This document shows positions 26,208 through 34,231 of a stretch of DNA of 64,000 bases, piece after piece; position 1 is the stretch's first letter, and each line of letters starts with the position of its first letter. Under the pieces are notes generated by a model, which did no database searches, was not told where the DNA came from, and saw only the letters and a program-made list of their open reading frames with translations. The DNA is from an uncultured Clostridia bacterium (GTDB lineage: Bacteria > Bacillota > Clostridia > Lachnospirales > Lachnospiraceae): contig CAOKDX010000007.1 of NCBI GenBank assembly GCA_948467395.1, positions 62,001-126,000 of the forward strand. Direction: 5' to 3'. The translations under genes were made by a program, and so were the position numbers.

Positions 26208-28646
26208 TCATTGTCTTAATACTACTCCTAAGGATTCCAGTTTTTTCAAAATCTTATCCATCACTTTTGTGACATCCTTATCTTCCAGTGTGCGGTCCTT
26301 CGCACGAAAACGGATGGAGTAGGCGAGTGACTTCTCATCAGCCCCGACGTTGCTGCCCTCATAGATATCAAACAGATGATAATCCTCCAAAAGCTTTCCG
26401 CCGCTCTGGCGGATCACCTCTTCCACCTGTCCCGCAAGTACGGATTTCTTCATAACAAGGGAGATATCCCTCGTCACAGCCGGATATTTTGCCACTCCTT
26501 TGTATTTTACATCAAAGGATGCCTTTTTGGCAAGTATTTCTATATCAAGAACCGCCACATAGCACTTGGTGCCAATATTATAGTTGTCAGCCACTTCCGG
26601 ATGGACCTCTCCCACAAAGCCCATGGTATCCTCTCCGGCGAAAATGCCGGCATGTCTGCCCGGATGCAGATAGGGACGGCAGTTTTCCGGTTTATAAGTA
26701 ATTACATCCCGGATTCCCAGCTTTTCAAATATCACCTCAACACATCCCTTTATGTCGAAGAAATCCCCCTCACCGTACATGCCCAGCGTCAGCATCATCT
26801 TCTCTTCCGGCAGCTCAGCCAGCGGGAGTGCTTTTGGCAGATAGACGTTGGCCAGCTCATACAGCCTTACATTCTTATTCCTGTGATTGTAGTTGGTGGC
26901 AAGGGATGTGAGCATTCCGTTCAGCGGAGTCGTACGCATAATACTGTAATCCACACCAAGAGGATTCTGTATCTCAATAGCCTCTCTCACGCTGCTGTCC
27001 ACTGGTATCAACAGTTTATCAAATACTTTGGGACTCTCAAAGGAATATGTCATGGCCTCGGAAAAGCCAAACTGCTCGGCCACAGCTCTTGCCATATTCC
27101 GTATCGAGGTCTCATAGGAAACCCCTCCCTGGGTCGCCTCGCCGCTGGGCAGGGTAGTGGGGATATTGTCATATCCGTAGAACCGCGCCACCTCTTCCGC
27201 CAGATCTGCCAGCCGCAGTACATCCTGACGCCAGGTAGGAATATAAACGTTCTTGTTTGCCTTATTGGAAATCAGTCCGGCCATATTCCAATATTCACAC
27301 ATCTGGTCTTCTGATACCTCGATGCCAAGGAGATCGTTGATCTTTTTAACATCATAGGTCACATAAGACGGTTCCCTCTTCTGGGGATATACATCGACAC
27401 GGCCGCCCACCACTTCTCCCGCGCCAAGCTCCTCGATCAGCTGGCAGGCCCGGTCCATGGCTTCCAAAGTAGTGTTCGGATCCAGTCCTTTTTCAAACTT
27501 TGCCTGTGCATCGGTTCTCATTCCAAGCTTCTTACCAGACAGACGGATATTGGTGCCGTCAAAGCAGGCAGCCTCAAAAAGCATTGTCTTTACCTCATCG
27601 GTGATCTTGGAATTCTCTCCGCCCATAATACCGGCAATCCCGACAGATTTCTCACCATCGCAGATCATCAGCACAGAGGGGTCCAGCACTCGCTCCTGAC
27701 CATCCAGTGTCTGGAAAACCTCTCCCTCCTCTGCCCTTTTCACTACAATTTTTCTGCCGGCAATGGTATCAAGATCATACGCATGCATTGGCTGTGCATA
27801 CTCCTGCATCACATAATTCGTAATATCCACAATATTGTTGATTGGACGGATTCCACTGGCTGCCAGACGTCTCTGCATCCACTCCGGCGACGGGGCCAGT
27901 TTAATATTTTTCACTACCCGGGCCACATACCGCGAACACAGCTCCGGAGCCTGGATCTCTACGGAGATATAGTCCTCGGTCCTCTCATTATTTCCCACCT
28001 CAGTAATCATCGGCGGCGCAAAGGGCTTCCGGAATGTGGCGGCAGCCTCTCTGGCTATGCCAATCACGCCAAAGCAGTCCACCCGGTTCGATGTTACCTC
28101 ATACTCAAAATTAGCATCCCGCAGTCCAAGCAGCGCAATGGCATCGCTGCCTATGGGAGCATCCCTGTATTCCGGATTATCGCTGAGAATATAAATACCG
28201 TCCTCTGCCGCATCCGGATAGAAATCCGTAGTGGAACCCAGCTCTTCAATGGAACACATCATACCATTGCTCTCTACTCCTCTGAGTTTTCCCTTTTTGA
28301 TCTTTAGTCCGCCCTCTACTCTTTTGCCGTCATGGCCGCCTGCCACCCGGCCACCGTCCAGCACCACAGGCACCTTCTGTCCTTCCTTTACATTCTGTGC
28401 CCCGGTGACGATCTGGGTTGTAGTCCCCTCCTCATCTATGGCAACCTGGCATACAACCAGTTTATCCGCATCCGGATGTTTCTCTATACTCTCAATCCTG
28501 CCCACAATGATCTTATCCAGGTCGGCATCCAATTTTTCATATCCTTCCACCTTTGTTCCAGACATCGTCATCGCGTCCATATATTCCTGCTCTGTACACG
28601 TAAGCTCCGGTACATAGGCTTTGATCCATGATAATGGTGTATTCAT
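26208..28646 (-). CDS. pheT: Phenylalanyl-tRNA synthetase beta subunit
   Basis: PheT pairs with PheS as an alpha2-beta2 class II synthetase. This 812-residue copy has normal length. Domain order is tRNA-binding EMAP-like (IIVGRIESIEKHPDADKLVVCQV), B3/B4 editing domain (SNRVDCFGVIGIAREAAATF), B5 domains, and the C-terminal ferredoxin-like anticodon-binding domain (KYPAVTRDISLVM). It starts 18 bp after pheS. Confidence 0.98.
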   Translation of the reverse strand: MNTPLSWIKAYVPELTCTEQEYMDAMTMSGTKVEGYEKLDADLDKIIVGRIESIEKHPDADKLVVCQVAIDEEGTTTQIVTGAQNVKEGQKVPVVLDGGRVAGGHDGKRVEGGLKIKKGKLRGVESNGMMCSIEELGSTTDFYPDAAEDGIYILSDNPEYRDAPIGSDAIALLGLRDANFEYEVTSNRVDCFGVIGIAREAAATFRKPFAPPMITEVGNNERTEDYISVEIQAPELCSRYVARVVKNIKLAPSPEWMQRRLAASGIRPINNIVDITNYVMQEYAQPMHAYDLDTIAGRKIVVKRAEEGEVFQTLDGQERVLDPSVLMICDGEKSVGIAGIMGGENSKITDEVKTMLFEAACFDGTNIRLSGKKLGMRTDAQAKFEKGLDPNTTLEAMDRACQLIEELGAGEVVGGRVDVYPQKREPSYVTYDVKKINDLLGIEVSEDQMCEYWNMAGLISNKANKNVYIPTWRQDVLRLADLAEEVARFYGYDNIPTTLPSGEATQGGVSYETSIRNMARAVAEQFGFSEAMTYSFESPKVFDKLLIPVDSSVREAIEIQNPLGVDYSIMRTTPLNGMLTSLATNYNHRNKNVRLYELANVYLPKALPLAELPEEKMMLTLGMYGEGDFFDIKGCVEVIFEKLGIRDVITYKPENCRPYLHPGRHAGIFAGEDTMGFVGEVHPEVADNYNIGTKCYVAVLDIEILAKKASFDVKYKGVAKYPAVTRDISLVMKKSVLAGQVEEVIRQSGGKLLEDYHLFDIYEGSNVGADEKSLAYSIRFRAKDRTLEDKDVTKVMDKILKKLESLGVVLRQ

Positions 28647-28664
28647 ATCCCGTTATCCCCTTTC

Positions 28665-29684
28665 CTAAAACTGTGAAAGAAAACGCGTATCGTTTTCATA
28701 GAGAAGTCTCATATCATCTATCTCATATTTCAACAGGGCGATCCGCTCCAGCCCGACGCCGAAAGCGAAGCCTGTATATTTCTCCGGATCAATATCCCGC
28801 ATCTCCAAAACATGCGGGTGAACCATGCCGCAGCCAAGAATTTCGATCCAGCCCTCGCCTTTGCAGAAACGGCAGCCTCTGCCACCGCATTTAAAACAGC
28901 TCACATCCATCTCGGCACTCGGCTCGGTAAACGGAAAATGATGGGGACGGAACTTTACTTTCGTCTCCTCGCCAAACAGCTGCTTTGCAAACTGCTCCAG
29001 TGTTCCTTTTAGATCGGCAAAGGTAATGTGCCTGTCGATCACCAGTCCCTCCACCTGATGGAAAGAAGGGGAATGGGTGGCATCCACATCATCGCTGCGG
29101 AACACGCGCCCCGGACTGATCATACGGATGGGCAGCTTCCCTTTCTCCATCTCGTGCACCTGTACCGATGAAGTCTGGGTGCGCAGCAGGATCTGGTCAT
29201 TGATATAAAAGGTATCCTGTTCATCCTTTGCGGGGTGATCCGCCGGAATATTCAGGGCTTCGAAATTATAATAATCATATTCAATCTCCGGTCCCTCCAC
29301 CACTTCATATCCCATTCCGATAAAGATTTTCTCTACTTCATCCAGCGCCAGCGTATTGGGATGTCTGTGCCCGAACTCCTTTTTACTCCCCGGCAGTGTC
29401 ACATCTATGACTTCCTGTCTCATTTTCTCTTCCCGGAGCTTCTTTTCAAAAGCGGTCTTCTTCTCCTCCAGCCTTGCCTCGATCTTTGTCCTGGCCTCAT
29501 TCACCAGCTGTCCCACCTTGGGACGGTCCTCCGGCGCCACGTCCTTCATAGACTTCAGAACACTGGTGAGTTCACCCTTCTTGCCCAGAAAGGCCACCCG
29601 GATCTCATTTAATTTCTCCAGTTCCCCGGATTCTTCGATCTGATGCAAGGCATTGTCCAAAATACCCGATAATTTTTCCTTCAT
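28665..29684 (-). CDS. pheS: Phenylalanyl-tRNA synthetase alpha subunit
   Basis: This 339-residue catalytic subunit has an N-terminal coiled coil (residues 1-90) and the class II core. Typical motifs are YDYYNFEALNIPADHPA, LLRTQTSSVQVH, and RVFRSDDVDATHSPSFHQ. A Cys-rich loop (CFKCGGRGCRFCKGEGW) is present. The start at 29684 follows GGAAGGAT; the frame stays open 111 bp upstream into the T-box but that part is RNA. Expression is controlled by the T-box leader. Confidence 0.98.
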   Translation of the reverse strand: MKEKLSGILDNALHQIEESGELEKLNEIRVAFLGKKGELTSVLKSMKDVAPEDRPKVGQLVNEARTKIEARLEEKKTAFEKKLREEKMRQEVIDVTLPGSKKEFGHRHPNTLALDEVEKIFIGMGYEVVEGPEIEYDYYNFEALNIPADHPAKDEQDTFYINDQILLRTQTSSVQVHEMEKGKLPIRMISPGRVFRSDDVDATHSPSFHQVEGLVIDRHITFADLKGTLEQFAKQLFGEETKVKFRPHHFPFTEPSAEMDVSCFKCGGRGCRFCKGEGWIEILGCGMVHPHVLEMRDIDPEKYTGFAFGVGLERIALLKYEIDDMRLLYENDTRFLSQF

Positions 29685-29709
29685 GGTCTCTATCCTTCCT
29701 TTCCATAAT

Positions 29710-29992
29710 AAAAATCCCCTGCAGGAAATCCTGCAAGGGACGAAAATTCCGCGGTACCACCCCGATTCCTGCCAGCCGGACTGACAGACTCTCATATGCG
29801 CGTAACGAGCGCGAAACGATGCTCCCTAGTTGACAAACCCGTATCAAAACTTCGTCTTTCAGGAACACAACTCCGGTGGGAAATTCAACCATAACCTGGA
29901 CCTGACAGGACTTTCAGCCGGCGATCCCGTCTCTCTGATGGAAAATCATGATCTGTGGGCAGTCTGCCCGCACCTTCTTCGTCTTTAGTGCT
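29710..29992 (-). ncRNA. T-box leader of pheST
   Basis: The minus strand carries the T-box antiterminator sequence GGTGGTACCGCGG (around 29760-29747), followed by a hairpin and T run (29742-29710) that is the terminator. Upstream the leader has an AGAGA element and GGCTGAAAG, typical of stem I. TTC occurs twice where a specifier could be (near 29872 and 29865), which fits phenylalanine; folding is needed to choose. Uncharged tRNA-Phe would favour read-through into pheST. This fills most of the 359-bp gap before the next gene. Confidence 0.92.
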
Positions 29993-29996
29993 TTAT

Positions 29997-30026
29997 ACTG
30001 TAACACAGACCTCCTCCCGGTGTCAA
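29997..30026 (-). promoter_or_regulatory. Promoter of T-box-pheST
   Basis: On the minus strand there is a perfect TTGACA (30026-30021), an 18-bp spacer and TACAGT (30002-29997), just upstream of the T-box leader. Confidence 0.72.
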
Positions 30027-30042
30027 GAGGGAATTCAAAATT

Positions 30043-31512
30043 TCAATTTAGCTTCACATACTTCTGCTTCATCATATAATCAAGGCTAAGGAACATTTTA
30101 TCTGTCATATCACCATCCACCATATAGGCGAAATGAAAAATTCTCTCCTCACCAGCCTTCATTTTCTTCAGCCGGAAGCTGTCCCCCTTCTCTGCTTCTC
30201 TAAAGCAGCAGGGCATAAAATCCATCAGGGAATCGTTGATGCGCTGCGGACGGCTGTACTGATGATACAATTCTGTGTCATAATAATTCCCGCCTTCCTT
30301 CTCAAAGAATGTAATACCCGGCAGCCCAAAAAGCTCCTGATCCTTTTTCGCTCTCACCTTCATCGTAATATATACCATCTTCGGCTGTATCTTCTCCCGT
30401 CCAGTGACGAAACATTCCGGTGTGGATACGCCATCGCCCCATGCGATGGATTCCCGGATATAAGATTTCAAATTTCCCTTTTCATCCCACAAAATGCTTC
30501 CTGACGGAATCTGGGTATCATCCAGCTTGTTTTTATCCTTATCTTTTATTTGGGAAGAGACCTCCACATCCTTCACCTCATACACAAACGCCTCGTCCTC
30601 CAGTTCCTGCCCGATGGGCTTAATGGAATCTGTAACCAGTCTCTTTTGAGGTTCCGGCATGGGGACGGCGGCCCCCTTTTGATACAGACTCAGATACGTG
30701 TAACGGGATGCCTTTTCCTCACCGCATTCCGACACTTTCGTTTTCTCTGCCAGGGCAGTGAGTCTTTCCCGTCCCAACCCCTGCATTCCACAGTACTCGA
30801 TAATATACCCGTATTCTTCATAGAAAACATAGATCTGGATGGTATAATCCGTATCCTTTTCCGAGCGGTATCGAGATCCCTTTATCCCTCCGGACTGACA
30901 GATCAATGCCCTGTGTCCGTTTACTGTGATCTCCTCCTTCTGATTCTGGTCATATAGCTTTAGGACGGCATTTTCCTTCTGATCTACATAGATCACCTCA
31001 TAATAAAAATCCTTTCCTGCCTCAAACCCATCCTTATGGCAATATGAATAAACCCCATCCGTACCTATTTCCGGCTGTTCTTCATGGGAAACCATTCTGC
31101 CGTCTTCATTCTGTTCATAATAGATTTCATCCCCGGCCTGTACATACTCCTTCCCAAAGTGGGATTTCACCTGAATATATTTCATTTTTTCCTCTAAACC
31201 ATTTTTATCCCGGACCGAACCCGGCTCCGCCGCATCCGTCTTGTCCAGACTGATTTGTGCCTGATACTTTTCCCCGCTGATCTTAACTGTAAAATACTGG
31301 GAAAGCTTTTTTGCTGCAAATACACCGGAGGGAATGATCAGTGCCAGCCCAAGGCAGGCAGCCAGGCCGGTTTTCCACCTCATACGCAAATGTCCGGCTT
31401 TCTCTCCTTTTTCTCCCGCTGTAACGGACTGCTGAATTTCCCTGCCGATGCGTTCTTTTGCTTTTTCCGGCATCCGGAGCCGGGAATACGATTCTTTTAT
31501 CTTCTCTTCCAT
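30043..31512 (-). CDS. Probable anti-sigma factor, membrane-anchored
   Basis: This 489-residue protein has a cytoplasmic N-terminus of about 55 residues (EEKIKESYSRLRMPEKAKERI), one transmembrane helix (TGLAACLGLALIIPSGVFA) and a large extracytoplasmic part of about 410 residues. It lies 56 bp after an ECF sigma gene, the usual position for its anti-sigma factor. The outer part has two related blocks rich in Tyr and charged residues and matches no enzyme I recognise. Start at 31512 follows GGAGGTA. It may sense an envelope signal; this is inference. Confidence 0.65.
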   Translation of the reverse strand: MEEKIKESYSRLRMPEKAKERIGREIQQSVTAGEKGEKAGHLRMRWKTGLAACLGLALIIPSGVFAAKKLSQYFTVKISGEKYQAQISLDKTDAAEPGSVRDKNGLEEKMKYIQVKSHFGKEYVQAGDEIYYEQNEDGRMVSHEEQPEIGTDGVYSYCHKDGFEAGKDFYYEVIYVDQKENAVLKLYDQNQKEEITVNGHRALICQSGGIKGSRYRSEKDTDYTIQIYVFYEEYGYIIEYCGMQGLGRERLTALAEKTKVSECGEEKASRYTYLSLYQKGAAVPMPEPQKRLVTDSIKPIGQELEDEAFVYEVKDVEVSSQIKDKDKNKLDDTQIPSGSILWDEKGNLKSYIRESIAWGDGVSTPECFVTGREKIQPKMVYITMKVRAKKDQELFGLPGITFFEKEGGNYYDTELYHQYSRPQRINDSLMDFMPCCFREAEKGDSFRLKKMKAGEERIFHFAYMVDGDMTDKMFLSLDYMMKQKYVKLN

Positions 31513-31568
31513 AATATTACCTCCATTTCGAAGCGCCCTACACAAAAACTGCCTTCGTATCAATTTTT

Positions 31569-32027
31569 TTACAATAGCTCCTGCTTCAATATCTTTCTCG
31601 CCTTCTGCAGATAGGTCCGTATTGTAGAATCCGGTTTATGGAGCAGTCTGGCAATTTCCCTGCTGTCATAGCCCTCATAATAATATAAATAGACGGCTGT
31701 CTTATATTTCTCCGGAAGGCTCATGACCAGTTCCATCATATCATCGGCCTCTGCCATCTCTTCACCGGCCGCCTCTTCATACTCATCCAGACTCCTTTTT
31801 TTCCGCCACCATTGTTTCAACAGGTCTTTACAATGATTGGATGCCGTAACAATCAGCCATGCCTTCAGATGATCGGGATTTTCAAACTCTTTATGGCTGT
31901 AAAAATACTTTAAGAAGGTTTCCTGTACCGCATCCTCCGCATCCATCTGATTTTTCATGAAAGAAAAACAAAGCCGGAAAATATCATCAACGTACCTTTC
32001 ATACACCTTTGTAAATTCCTGTTCCAA
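31569..32027 (-). CDS. ECF-type RNA polymerase sigma factor
   Basis: This 152-residue sigma-70 family protein has region 2 (YVDDIFRLCFSFMKNQMDAEDAVQETFLKYF) and region 4 (MSLPEKYKTAVYLYYYEGYDSREIARLLHKPDSTIRTYLQKARKIL), read in parts, and lacks regions 1 and 3. The start codon is TTG. The ribosome site is a run of eight G (32033-32040 on plus as C), 5 bp away, which is unusual; see findings. The anti-sigma candidate follows. Confidence 0.9.
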   Translation of the reverse strand: MEQEFTKVYERYVDDIFRLCFSFMKNQMDAEDAVQETFLKYFYSHKEFENPDHLKAWLIVTASNHCKDLLKQWWRKKRSLDEYEEAAGEEMAEADDMMELVMSLPEKYKTAVYLYYYEGYDSREIARLLHKPDSTIRTYLQKARKILKQELL

Positions 32028-32090
32028 TGTTTCCCCCCCCTTTCACTATAGATACGATTGAGACAGTGAATATGTCGAAGTAAATTCAAA

Positions 32091-32123
32091 AAAATCTGCA
32101 GGATGCTGCCATCTGCAGATTTT
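32091..32123 (-). terminator. Terminator after azlCD
   Basis: AAAATCTGCAG (32091-32101) pairs perfectly with CTGCAGATTTT (32113-32123) over an 11-base loop, and on the minus strand a run of T follows. It lies 25 bp after the azlD stop and separates azlCD from the sigma gene. Confidence 0.85.
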
Positions 32124-32148
32124 CAAAGAAAAAAGATTCCTATGTCTC

Positions 32149-32463
32149 TCAGCCAAACCAGAACAGTTCCACCGCATACACCGTCCCACAGGCAGCCACT
32201 GCCACCGTAGTGAGGCCCTTTCCCCACAAAGCGAAGATGACAGCCACCACAATCCCCGCCAGCGCCGACACAAAATGATCCGTGGCATACAGGGCGGCGG
32301 GCAGCGTCATGGCGGTAAGCACCGCATAGGGAATATAGTAGAGAAAGGAACGGATAAACCGGTTTTCAATCTTCTCCCGGACCAGTGAAAAGGGTATCGT
32401 ACGGATCAGATAAGTGGAACCCGCCATAATCAGTAGATAGAGAAAAAATATATGTAATTCCAT
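32149..32463 (-). CDS. azlD: Branched-chain amino acid exporter subunit AzlD
   Basis: This 104-residue protein has three or four transmembrane helices and the AzlD pattern (GSTYLIRTIPFSLV, FLYYIPYAVLTAMTLPA). With AzlC it forms an exporter of branched-chain amino acids or their analogues. Its ATG overlaps the azlC stop (TAATG), a sign of coupled translation. Confidence 0.9.
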   Translation of the reverse strand: MELHIFFLYLLIMAGSTYLIRTIPFSLVREKIENRFIRSFLYYIPYAVLTAMTLPAALYATDHFVSALAGIVVAVIFALWGKGLTTVAVAACGTVYAVELFWFG

Positions 32464-33182
32464 TATTCCGCCTCCTTATCTGCGTCAACCGGGAACAGCA
32501 CCGCCCCTGCCGCCGCTGCCACAACAGCACAGATACTGATGGCAAGTCCCGGTGAAACCCGTGAGAGAACCGGTACATAATAAAACAGACAGCTGGCTGC
32601 AAAGGCGGCCAGCACAACAATGACCACTTCCCTTTTCCTCTTCATCTCCGGCACAACGATGGCTGCAAACATGCCATAAATAGCGAGACTCAGAGCACTC
32701 ATCAGCCGCACCGGCAGAATATTGCCCAGCAGTGCGCCAATCAGTGTCCCCGCCGACCATCCGAGATAGGGAATCGTACTCAGCCCGGCAAAAAAAGACC
32801 GGCGCACATTATCCTCTGTCACCGCCACGGCAAAGATCTCGTCCGTCATAAAGAAGCCCAGCAGCCAGCGGTATATCCCCCGGAACTGCCTGTCTGCCTT
32901 TTGTGACAGGGATATGGACATAAAGGAATATCTGACATTGATGGTAAGCTGTGAGAGAAGCATCTCGATGTAATGCCCCGGATACAGCATTACGCCGATT
33001 CCGGCAAACTGGCCTGCGGAAGTCACTGTGGTCATGGATATCACAAGGGCCTGCCACCAGGTGAACCCATAGGAAACTGCCATGATTCCAAATGTAAACG
33101 AAACTGACAGATATCCAAGCCCAATGGGAATTCCGGCATGGAGCCCCCTGACAAACTCCTGTCCTGTATTTCTTTTTTTCAT
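32463..33182 (-). CDS. azlC: Branched-chain amino acid exporter subunit AzlC
   Basis: This 239-residue integral membrane protein has the AzlC signature (GLHAGIPIGLGYLSVSFTFG, SAGQFAGIGVM, FFMTDEIFAVA). The large subunit pairs with AzlD. The start at 33182 follows GGAGGAA; the frame stays open further upstream but without a site. A promoter with TTGTTA and TACACT lies upstream. Confidence 0.92.
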   Translation of the reverse strand: MKKRNTGQEFVRGLHAGIPIGLGYLSVSFTFGIMAVSYGFTWWQALVISMTTVTSAGQFAGIGVMLYPGHYIEMLLSQLTINVRYSFMSISLSQKADRQFRGIYRWLLGFFMTDEIFAVAVTEDNVRRSFFAGLSTIPYLGWSAGTLIGALLGNILPVRLMSALSLAIYGMFAAIVVPEMKRKREVVIVVLAAFAASCLFYYVPVLSRVSPGLAISICAVVAAAAGAVLFPVDADKEAE

Positions 33183-33244
33183 ATATGTAAATTCCTCCGG
33201 AAACAATATCGATCGAGTTAAAACTGCCCAATGACGCCAATATG

Positions 33245-33273
33245 AGTGTAGCACAAGATGATTTACATAACAA
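33245..33273 (-). promoter_or_regulatory. Promoter of azlCD
   Basis: On the minus strand TTGTTA (33273-33268), a 17-bp spacer and TACACT (33250-33245) lie about 63 bp before the azlC ATG. It is divergent from the YihY gene, whose own -10 (TATAAT, 33333-33338) is on plus. Confidence 0.6.
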
Positions 33274-33355
33274 GATTGATTTTTTGGATTATATTTCATA
33301 TACTTAATAATATGATGCCAAGATCAATAGATTATAATTATGTCGGGAGGTTTCC

Positions 33356-34231
33356 ATGAACAATATCTTTTTCTGGTTCAGCCGAAAATTCAATGAACAC
33401 CGGGTATCCGTCCATGCTGCCCATGTTGCTTTTTTTATACTGGTATCTATTTTTCCATTCCTTATGTTTCTGATCTCCCTGCTTCAGTACACTCCCCTGA
33501 GGGAGGATGTCATCTCCTCTGTCGTAAAGGATGTAGTGCCGGGATATCTCAGCACCATGGTAAACTCATGGCTTCTGGAGACCTACCGTGCGTCTAACAG
33601 CACCATCCTGTCCGTCACTGTCATCGCAGCGCTGTGGACCGGATCCAAAGGGCTCTGGGGGATCGTCTATGAGATGGATCAGATCTATGAAGTCAGGAAG
33701 AAGAGAAATCTCCTGATCTGCCGCCTGCAGTCTATATTCTATACTGTCGTTTTCACACTGATGATCATAATCAGCCTGATTCTCCTGGTCTATGGCAACC
33801 AGATCGTACAGCTGATCAATACCTACTTCCCCTTCTTCCGGGAGATCAACCTGATCGTCTTTCTGCTGCGCTCCTGTGGGTCATTTCTCGCATTCGTCAT
33901 CTATTTCCTGTTCTTGTACCGCTTTGTGCCCAAGCACAAAACTACCTTCCGGAATGAGCTTCCCGGAGCCGGCCTTGCCGCCTTCCTGTGGATCGTCTTC
34001 TCTTATCTGTACTCGCTCTATATCGATTCCTTTCACAGCTTCTCCTCCGCCTACGGAAGCCTTACTTCCATTGTCCTCCTTATGCTGTGGCTCTATTTCT
34101 GCATCCTGTTTATCTTTGTGGGGGCTATGCTGAACCAGTATCTGAAAGAGCATAAGGGCCGGCTGAATCTTCTCTCCTCTATCCGAGAGCTCCCTGGGAC
34201 TGTACGGCTGTTCCTGGAAAATAGAAAGTAA
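33356..34231 (+). CDS. YihY/BrkB family inner membrane protein
   Basis: This 291-residue protein has six predicted transmembrane helices and the YihY pattern (HVAFFILVSIFPFLMFLISL, ALWTGSKGLWGIVYEMDQIY, LPGAGLAAFLWIVFSYLYSLY, YGSLTSIVLLMLWLYFC read in parts). It was once misnamed RNase BN; its function is unknown. GGGAGG precedes the ATG and a TATAAT box stands at 33333-33338. Its last 53 bp overlap the end of the convergent SpoIID-like gene. Confidence 0.9.
   Translation: MNNIFFWFSRKFNEHRVSVHAAHVAFFILVSIFPFLMFLISLLQYTPLREDVISSVVKDVVPGYLSTMVNSWLLETYRASNSTILSVTVIAALWTGSKGLWGIVYEMDQIYEVRKKRNLLICRLQSIFYTVVFTLMIIISLILLVYGNQIVQLINTYFPFFREINLIVFLLRSCGSFLAFVIYFLFLYRFVPKHKTTFRNELPGAGLAAFLWIVFSYLYSLYIDSFHSFSSAYGSLTSIVLLMLWLYFCILFIFVGAMLNQYLKEHKGRLNLLSSIRELPGTVRLFLENRK

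Noticed and set aside
29605..29892. Minus-strand frame of 95 codons upstream of pheS
   Set aside because: It lies within the T-box leader RNA and the 5' end of pheS; the conserved T-box bases explain the sequence.
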